Below, one piece after another: positions 59,713 to 64,000 of a DNA stretch of 64,000 bases. Both the position numbers and the translations under genes were made by a program. The notes under the pieces were generated by a model. That model was not told where the DNA came from. It ran no database searches and was given only the letters and a program-made list of their open reading frames with translations. The DNA comes from Salinibacterium sp. SWN248 (GTDB taxonomy: Bacteria; Actinomycetota; Actinomycetes; Actinomycetales; Microbacteriaceae): the NCBI RefSeq assembly GCF_015864575.1, contig NZ_JADYWW010000001.1:310001-374000 (forward strand), given 5' to 3'. The number at the start of each line of letters is the position of its first letter. Within the stretch, counting starts at the first letter, position 1.

Positions 59713-60983
59713 TGTTCGCGACAGAACAGCGGGGGCGCAGTACCGTCTCACGTTCCTTGATCGGAACGTGGCTCCTCGTTGTTCTGAGCGTCGTCTCGTG
59801 GCGTCCCGATGCCCTCTTCGATGGCGGCTTTGATGTCGTGGTTATTGCGAAAGCCCTTGTCGCGTTTACTGCTTTTCTGTGCGCGGTAACGATTCATTCG
59901 CGCGCTCGCGTTCACGCGCGAGTCGGCGTGCGATCGGTCATCCTGCTCTTCATCGTTGTGGGCCTCTCGTGTGTTGGCGCACTAGCGGCAGACAGCCCGA
60001 TGCCGTCGCTCGTGCTCGCCGTACGCATCGTGCTGCTCGCCGCCACGGTCTACGTGTTGGCGAGCAGTGCTGCGCCGCTCGAGGTGTTGACGTCCCTGTT
60101 CATTGCGATGGGCATCCTGACTCTTATCGGTGCCGCGAGCGGGCTGCCCGAATTTCTGAGCGACGGCCGGCTGCCGAGTGGCATCCCCGCCATGAAACCC
60201 AACGAGCTCGCCGGGCTTGCCGCGCCGCCCCTGCTCGCTATTGCGATCGATATCGCGCAGCGCGGGCTCACCCCGCGCAAGTCGGTGTTGCTCGTCACCT
60301 TTGCCGCGATCCTGTTGGCGACCGGATCCCGCACCACCCTGATCGTCGTCGTCATCGCGATGGTGCTGGCCGTCGTGCTGGCGTGGCCCGTTCCGCATTC
60401 CACGGGCATCGCCCTCATCCTGCTTGTGCCCGTCTCCTATGCCATGGTGGCGTTCACGAATGTGGTGTCTGAGGTCGCTATTCGCGGTCAGGATGTCAGT
60501 GAACTCGCCACTCTCAGTTCCCGCACGATTGCGTGGCAAGCGGTGTTCAGCATCCCGATGGACACCTGGCACAAGTGGATCGGTGTCGGCCTCGCGGCCA
60601 AGACCATCGAGGTTGATCAGCGCTGGTGGGATGTTCAAGTGCTCGACAGCAGTTGGATCTCCATCCTGTCGCAGGCCGGCATCCTCGGACTGATCGCGGT
60701 CGGAATCTGGGTGCTCTTCACCCTGAGGGACAGTCTCAAGAATCGCGAACTGCGCACCCTCACGCTTCCCCTGCTCGTTCTGCTTCTCGTGCGTAGTGCG
60801 CTCGAGAACGGGCTTATCGAGTCGAGCGTGATCTTCACGCTCTTCTTCCTCACGTCGCTCGTCCTTGAGCGAGGGCACCGTTACCCCTTCGAACGCAACC
60901 ACTCTGTGCGGTTCGCGCTCGCTGTGGCACCAGCGCCCATCCCCCTCGAAGAACTCACACCTCCCCCGACCCGAACCCGGTGA
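59712..60983 (+). CDS. O-antigen ligase/polymerase-like protein (Wzy_C)
   Basis: This is a 423-residue membrane protein with about 10-11 helices. The family region is FAAILLATGSRTTLIVVVIAM (RTT after TGS), followed by an extracytoplasmic loop with SSRTIAWQAVFSIPMDTWHKWIGVGLAA, and LDSSWISILSQAGILGLI. This matches Wzy/WaaL polymerases. It joins repeat units outside the membrane. The ATG shares a base with the stop of the Wzz-like gene. The TagD-like gene begins 4 bp after its stop. Confidence 0.88.
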   Translation: MFATEQRGRSTVSRSLIGTWLLVVLSVVSWRPDALFDGGFDVVVIAKALVAFTAFLCAVTIHSRARVHARVGVRSVILLFIVVGLSCVGALAADSPMPSLVLAVRIVLLAATVYVLASSAAPLEVLTSLFIAMGILTLIGAASGLPEFLSDGRLPSGIPAMKPNELAGLAAPPLLAIAIDIAQRGLTPRKSVLLVTFAAILLATGSRTTLIVVVIAMVLAVVLAWPVPHSTGIALILLVPVSYAMVAFTNVVSEVAIRGQDVSELATLSSRTIAWQAVFSIPMDTWHKWIGVGLAAKTIEVDQRWWDVQVLDSSWISILSQAGILGLIAVGIWVLFTLRDSLKNRELRTLTLPLLVLLLVRSALENGLIESSVIFTLFFLTSLVLERGHRYPFERNHSVRFALAVAPAPIPLEELTPPPTRTR

Positions 60984-60987
60984 GCAC

Positions 60988-61431
60988 ATGTCTCAAAGAA
61001 TTGGATACGCCGCAGGAGCCTACGACCTCTTTCACGTTGGCCACCTCAACATTCTCAAACGCGCAAAGGAAGAGTGCGACTATCTGATCGCTGGCGTTGT
61101 TTCCGACGAAATGCTGGAGCAGACCAAGAAGCTGCGACCCACAGTTCCTCTTGAGGAGCGCTTAGAAATTGTGCGCAGCATCTGCTACGTGGATGAGGCG
61201 GTCGCCGAAACGGTGCCAGACAAGTTGGAGATGTGGCGTCGCTTGCAGTTCACGACGTTCTTCAAAGGTGACGATTGGCGCGGCACCGAAAAGGGGCTGA
61301 AGTTGGAGCGCGAGTTCGCCGCCGTCGGCGTCGAGGTTGTGTACTTTCCTTACACGGCCAACACGTCGAGCACCGGCCTGCGGCGGGCGCTGGAGTTGAT
61401 CGAAGAGATGTCGGCGCGCGCACGGGCATAG
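60988..61431 (+). CDS. TagD-like cytidylyltransferase
   Basis: This is a 147-residue nucleotidyltransferase. The HxGH motif is in GAYDLFHVGHLNILKRAKEE, then LIAGVVSDEML, RLEIVRSICYVDEAV and FKGDDWRGTEKG. The usual RTxGISTT loop is replaced by TANTSSTGLRRAL. It makes CDP-glycerol or another CDP-polyol (or an ADP-sugar as in HldE relatives) in the cytoplasm. The CDP-alcohol phosphotransferase at 44740 is a possible user of its product. ATG 60988 follows the polymerase gene by 4 bp. Confidence 0.88.
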   Translation: MSQRIGYAAGAYDLFHVGHLNILKRAKEECDYLIAGVVSDEMLEQTKKLRPTVPLEERLEIVRSICYVDEAVAETVPDKLEMWRRLQFTTFFKGDDWRGTEKGLKLEREFAAVGVEVVYFPYTANTSSTGLRRALELIEEMSARARA

Positions 61432-61540
61432 TGGGGCAAACGCACCCAATTCACGCGGCAACCATTCAGACACCCGGAATAGCGTGGCGTTGCGGGCGGT
61501 TCTCCCCTGCAACGACATTTTCCCCAATTTTTGGAGCGCC

Positions 61541-62185
61541 ATGAATCTCACCCAGCAGCTCAAAGAACGTGCCGACAACAGTGCGGCCACAAAGTCTGCC
61601 GAAGACAGCGCGACCCTCACGAACTCGGTGACCGAAGTCGAAAAGGCTGGCATCGTCAACAACGCGCTCAAGGTCGGCGACACCGCCCCTGACTTCTCGC
61701 TGCCGGATGCCGAAGGCAACACGGTGCGCCTCAGCGAATTGCTCGAAAAGGGCCCCGTTGCGATCGCGTTTTACCGCGGCTCCTGGTGCCCCTACTGCAA
61801 CATCGAACTCAAGGCCCTGCAGGACATGCTTCCCGAGTTCCGCGCCGCTGGAGCAACGCTCGTGGCGATCTCGCCGCAAACCCCCGACGAGTCCCTCTCT
61901 CTCGAAGAGAAGCACAACCTCGAATTCCCCGTGCTCTCCGACGGCGAGCTCGAAGCGATCAACGGCTTCGGACTCCTTCACCCCGTGGATGACCGCACCA
62001 AGGCGTTCTACGAAAAGTCCGGTTACGACCTCGTGAAGTCCAACGGTGCGACTGGCTGGCAGCTGCCGCTTCCCGCAACCTACGTGATCGCGCAAGACGG
62101 CACTATCGCGTACGCGTTCGTGCAGGCGGACTACAAGTTGCGTGCCGAGCCCGCCGACGTCATCGAGGCGATCAAGGCTCTTTAG
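61541..62185 (+). CDS. AhpC/TSA peroxiredoxin-like protein
   Basis: This is a 214-residue thioredoxin-fold protein. An N-terminal helix of ~50 residues is followed by VGDTAPDFSLPDAEGNTVRL and the active site FYRGSWCPYCNIEL, a CxxC, so it may work as peroxiredoxin or thiol oxidoreductase of the peroxiredoxin-like 2 group. FPVLSDGELEAINGFGLLHP and TYVIAQDGTIAYAFVQADYK complete the fold. ATG 61541 with TTGGAG upstream. It is cytoplasmic and likely reduces peroxides. Single gene, not tied to the EPS locus. Confidence 0.88.
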   Translation: MNLTQQLKERADNSAATKSAEDSATLTNSVTEVEKAGIVNNALKVGDTAPDFSLPDAEGNTVRLSELLEKGPVAIAFYRGSWCPYCNIELKALQDMLPEFRAAGATLVAISPQTPDESLSLEEKHNLEFPVLSDGELEAINGFGLLHPVDDRTKAFYEKSGYDLVKSNGATGWQLPLPATYVIAQDGTIAYAFVQADYKLRAEPADVIEAIKAL

Positions 62186-62190
62186 TGCCT

Positions 62191-62221
62191 CGGCCGCGTG
62201 CTGGTTTCTGGCACGTGGCCG
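62191..62221 (+). terminator. Tail-less hairpin terminator
   Basis: An 11-bp stem with one G-U pair (CGGCCGCGTGC with GCACGTGGCCG) and a 9-base loop starts 5 bp after the AhpC/TSA stop codon, with no T run. It is a typical position and form for actinobacterial terminators. Confidence 0.65.
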
Positions 62222-62252
62222 CTGCGTCCCAGCCCAGGCGTAGGCTGGCGGG

Positions 62253-62441
62253 ATGATTGAAACTCAGACACTTCTCGATGGCAGTTGGGCGTGGATTGCC
62301 CTCGCTATTGTCACCGCCGGCCTTGCGGAAATGAAGCATCGTCGGCGCTGGGTGTGGTTTCTTCTCGCCCTCATTTTCGGGCCGATCGCCACTGCGCTCG
62401 TCGTGATCTGGCGCCGCCCCGATTCCCCCTTCGGAAGGTAA
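62253..62441 (+). CDS. Small membrane protein, 62 residues
   Basis: Two hydrophobic segments (WIALAIVTAGLAEM and WVWFLLALIFGPIATALVVIW) are separated by a KHRRR loop. This resembles small two-helix proteins with a GPIA motif that occur widely in actinobacteria. Function unknown. The GDSL gene begins 6 bp after it, so they are probably co-transcribed. Confidence 0.7.
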   Translation: MIETQTLLDGSWAWIALAIVTAGLAEMKHRRRWVWFLLALIFGPIATALVVIWRRPDSPFGR

Positions 62442-62447
62442 CGCAGT

Positions 62448-63212
62448 ATGTCTCACCAGTTCGCTAGCTACGTCGCCATTGGTGACAGTTTCACCGAGGG
62501 CGTCGGAGATGAACTGCCGGATGGTCGGGTGCGCGGTTGGGCAGACCAAGTTGCTCTCGGTCTTGCGCTCGCATCGCCTGAGCCAGTCACCTATGCCAAC
62601 CTCGCCATCCGTGGACGGCTCCTCGCACCCATCGCGGGGGAGCAGTTGCAGGCTGCGGTTGCCCTCCGGCCTCAGCTGATGAGCCTCAATGGTGGCGGAA
62701 ACGACATCATGCGCCCCAAAGTCTCGCTGGAATCGATCACCGACCAACTACTGGCCGCAGTCGATACGGCCACGGCCAGCGGCATCCACGTTCTCTTACT
62801 CAGTGGCGGAAACCCGAGCAAGCACTTGCCGTTCGGATCGGTGATGGCCACGCGCGGTGATCGTTTAGCTCACGAGGTCATGTCGCGGGCGTCGAAGGAC
62901 AACGTGACTTTCGTCAACAACTGGGCGGATGCCGAACTCACCAAGCTGCAGTACTGGTCGGTCGACAAACTGCACCTCAACGCGCGCGGGCATGCCCGCG
63001 TGGCGAGCAACGTGTTGTCGGCGCTCGAGATTGCGGTGCCCGACTTTGGCGCTGATGAGGGGCCAGCGGATGACGCTCGCCCCCGCACTGCGGCCTACTG
63101 GCGTGAATACGTGCTCCCGTGGATCGGCCGCCGTCTCACGGGGCGTTCCTCGGGCGACAACCGCGAACCGAAGAGTGCGACCTTGCAGCCCGTGGAGATC
63201 GCGGGGCGCTAG
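62448..63212 (+). CDS. SGNH/GDSL-family hydrolase
   Basis: This is a 254-residue esterase/lipase-like protein with all four SGNH blocks: GDSFTEGVGD (Ser), ANLAIRGRLL (Gly), SLNGGGNDI (Asn) and DKLHLNARGHARVA (Asp and His). No signal peptide, so it is cytoplasmic, as in many actinobacterial GDSL proteins. The C-terminal 40 residues are basic and may be flexible. Substrate unknown; ester or thioester hydrolysis is expected. Confidence 0.92.
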   Translation: MSHQFASYVAIGDSFTEGVGDELPDGRVRGWADQVALGLALASPEPVTYANLAIRGRLLAPIAGEQLQAAVALRPQLMSLNGGGNDIMRPKVSLESITDQLLAAVDTATASGIHVLLLSGGNPSKHLPFGSVMATRGDRLAHEVMSRASKDNVTFVNNWADAELTKLQYWSVDKLHLNARGHARVASNVLSALEIAVPDFGADEGPADDARPRTAAYWREYVLPWIGRRLTGRSSGDNREPKSATLQPVEIAGR

Positions 63213-63266
63213 GTTTTTCCGGCGGCGTTGGCGAGGCTGGCGCCGCACAACGATGAAGGAGCTCTC

Positions 63267-63704
63267 ATGACAACGGCACCGACTACTTACGAAGTTCACG
63301 GGCGAAGCGTTGCCCGTCACGAGGCGTCAATTCAGGCCGGAAATCAGACGATTCCGATCGATGCGCTGTGGGGTGCCGCAGAGTCTTCTGCGCTGCCAGG
63401 GCCAGCAGATCTGCTCGCATCAGCGTTGGCCGCGTGCATGCTCAAGAACCTCGAGCGATCTGGTGCGCTCATCCCGTTCAGCTACGAGAGTGCTGAAATT
63501 GATGTTCGCGCCCGCCGCCAAGATGCGCCGCCGAAATTCGTCGAGTTCGAATACGAAATCCGCCTTGTCACGAACGAAGACGAACGACGGGTCGAAATGT
63601 TGCACCGCAACCTCAGCCACTACGGCACCGTGTACAACACGCTCGCGGCGGTTGCCGACGTGCACGGCACCATTGTTGTGGTCAAGCCCTCCGCCGAGAT
63701 CTAG
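63267..63704 (+). CDS. OsmC-family protein
   Basis: This is a 145-residue OsmC/Ohr-fold protein. GPADLLASALAACMLKNLERSG carries the conserved central Cys, followed by the strand EIDVRARRQDAPPKFVEFEYEI. The C-terminal part has a His (HLS-like HRNLSHYGTVYNTLA) where the second Cys of true peroxidases would be, so peroxidase activity is doubtful. ATG 63267 has AAGGAG upstream. Confidence 0.82.
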   Translation: MTTAPTTYEVHGRSVARHEASIQAGNQTIPIDALWGAAESSALPGPADLLASALAACMLKNLERSGALIPFSYESAEIDVRARRQDAPPKFVEFEYEIRLVTNEDERRVEMLHRNLSHYGTVYNTLAAVADVHGTIVVVKPSAEI

Positions 63705-63718
63705 GCGCGCGCGGCGAG

Positions 63719-64000
63719 CTAGTTGCGCGCGGCGAGCAGTTCCGCGAGACGCGGCAACTGGGTCTCATCGGCGAGTGCCGAACCGACCGCAACAACCTTT
63801 GCGCCCGCGGTGAGGTACTCGCCGGCGTTGCCGGCATCCATTCCGCCGGTGGCGACGAATCGCATCGCGGGGAACGGTCCGCGCATTGCGCCGAACCAGC
63901 TTGTGCCCAAGAGGGATGCCGGGAAGGCCTTCACCCAGGTGAGGCCAGCGGCTTGTGCGGTCTGAACCTCGGTCGCGGAGGCAACGCCCGGCAGCGGGGG
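63719..64000 (-). CDS. KDPG/KHG-type aldolase, C-terminal part (cut by window edge)
   Basis: About 93 C-terminal residues of an Eda-like aldolase. PLPGVASATEVQTAQAAGL is followed by WVKAFPASLLG with the Schiff-base Lys, then RFVATGGMDAGNAGEYLTAG and VVAVGSALAD. It cleaves 2-keto-3-deoxy-6-phosphogluconate or a related acid to pyruvate and an aldehyde. The usual PTGG reads ATGG here. The start and upstream context are outside the window. It ends 14 bp after the convergent OsmC gene. Confidence 0.85.
   Translation of the reverse strand, partial: PPLPGVASATEVQTAQAAGLTWVKAFPASLLGTSWFGAMRGPFPAMRFVATGGMDAGNAGEYLTAGAKVVAVGSALADETQLPRLAELLAARN

Noticed and set aside
1-64000. tRNA, rRNA or CRISPR loci
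   Set aside because: No cloverleaf-like T-loop/acceptor pairs, no rRNA signature and no regularly spaced repeats were seen by eye.

Overview
The window reads as chromosomal DNA of a GC-rich actinomycete, most likely of the family Microbacteriaceae. This is inferred from several things: high GC, frequent GTG and some TTG starts, many 1-bp and 4-bp stop/start overlaps, a corynebacterial-type heme oxygenase, DUF4383 membrane proteins, a DasR-type GntR regulator with dre-like operators, and a very frequent GGATGC/GCATCC word. The family assignment rests on general resemblance, not on a search. I see no rRNA, tRNA, CRISPR array or complete insertion sequence.

Layout. (1) 1-2.6 kb: an amino-sugar operon (GntR regulator, BadF/BadG-type kinase, SIS protein) divergent from an acetyltransferase that resembles the HAT-like domain of O-GlcNAcase, with three dre-like sites between them. 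(2) 2.6-10.1 kb: Gfo/Idh/MocA oxidoreductase, heme oxygenase, MFS exporter, two tandem DUF4383 proteins, a DUF2470 heme-utilisation protein and a CopB-type P-ATPase behind a CsoR-type box. (3) 10.2-14.4 kb: a MarR regulator divergent from an SDR (active-site Tyr missing), a SnoaL-like protein and a luciferase-like/FAD-oxidase fusion. (4) 14.46-18.93 kb: a lower-GC island bounded by two copies of the 3' end of a kduD-like gene. It carries a GTPase with a membrane tail, a broken RHH-YfbU gene and an ApeA-like HEPN anti-phage protein.

(5) 18.9-38.2 kb: a deoxy-sugar catabolic locus for L-fucose and/or L-rhamnose. It contains a secreted GH78 alpha-L-rhamnosidase, an ABC importer without its own ATPase, mutarotase, aldose dehydrogenase (AKR), lactonase, L-fuconate dehydratase, a second enolase-superfamily enzyme, 2-keto-3-deoxy-acid dehydrogenase (SDR), Zn-dehydrogenase, RraA-like protein and a LacI regulator. 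Embedded in it is an unexpected translationally coupled trio: CoA-transferase III, a solute-binding-protein fold with no signal peptide, and a MaoC hydratase. Three near-identical LacI-type operators (20847, 30146, 32996) tie the trio and the dehydrogenases, the dehydratase operon and the importer into one regulon. This is my main candidate for an undescribed system.

(6) 38.3-41.1 kb: six co-directional genes of unknown function, most with overlapping ends. (7) 41.1-61.4 kb: an exopolysaccharide locus with initiating sugar-phosphate transferase, two glycosyltransferases, CDP-alcohol phosphotransferase, flippase, Wzz-like protein with a degenerate kinase domain, Wzy-like polymerase, TagD-like cytidylyltransferase, a beta-helix protein and a 1776-residue secreted LamG/PKD protein. 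A C-run/G-run palindrome recurs in front of its main transcription units. (8) 61.5-64 kb: housekeeping genes (AhpC/TSA protein, small membrane protein, GDSL hydrolase, OsmC-like protein) and the C-terminal part of a KDPG-type aldolase at the right edge.
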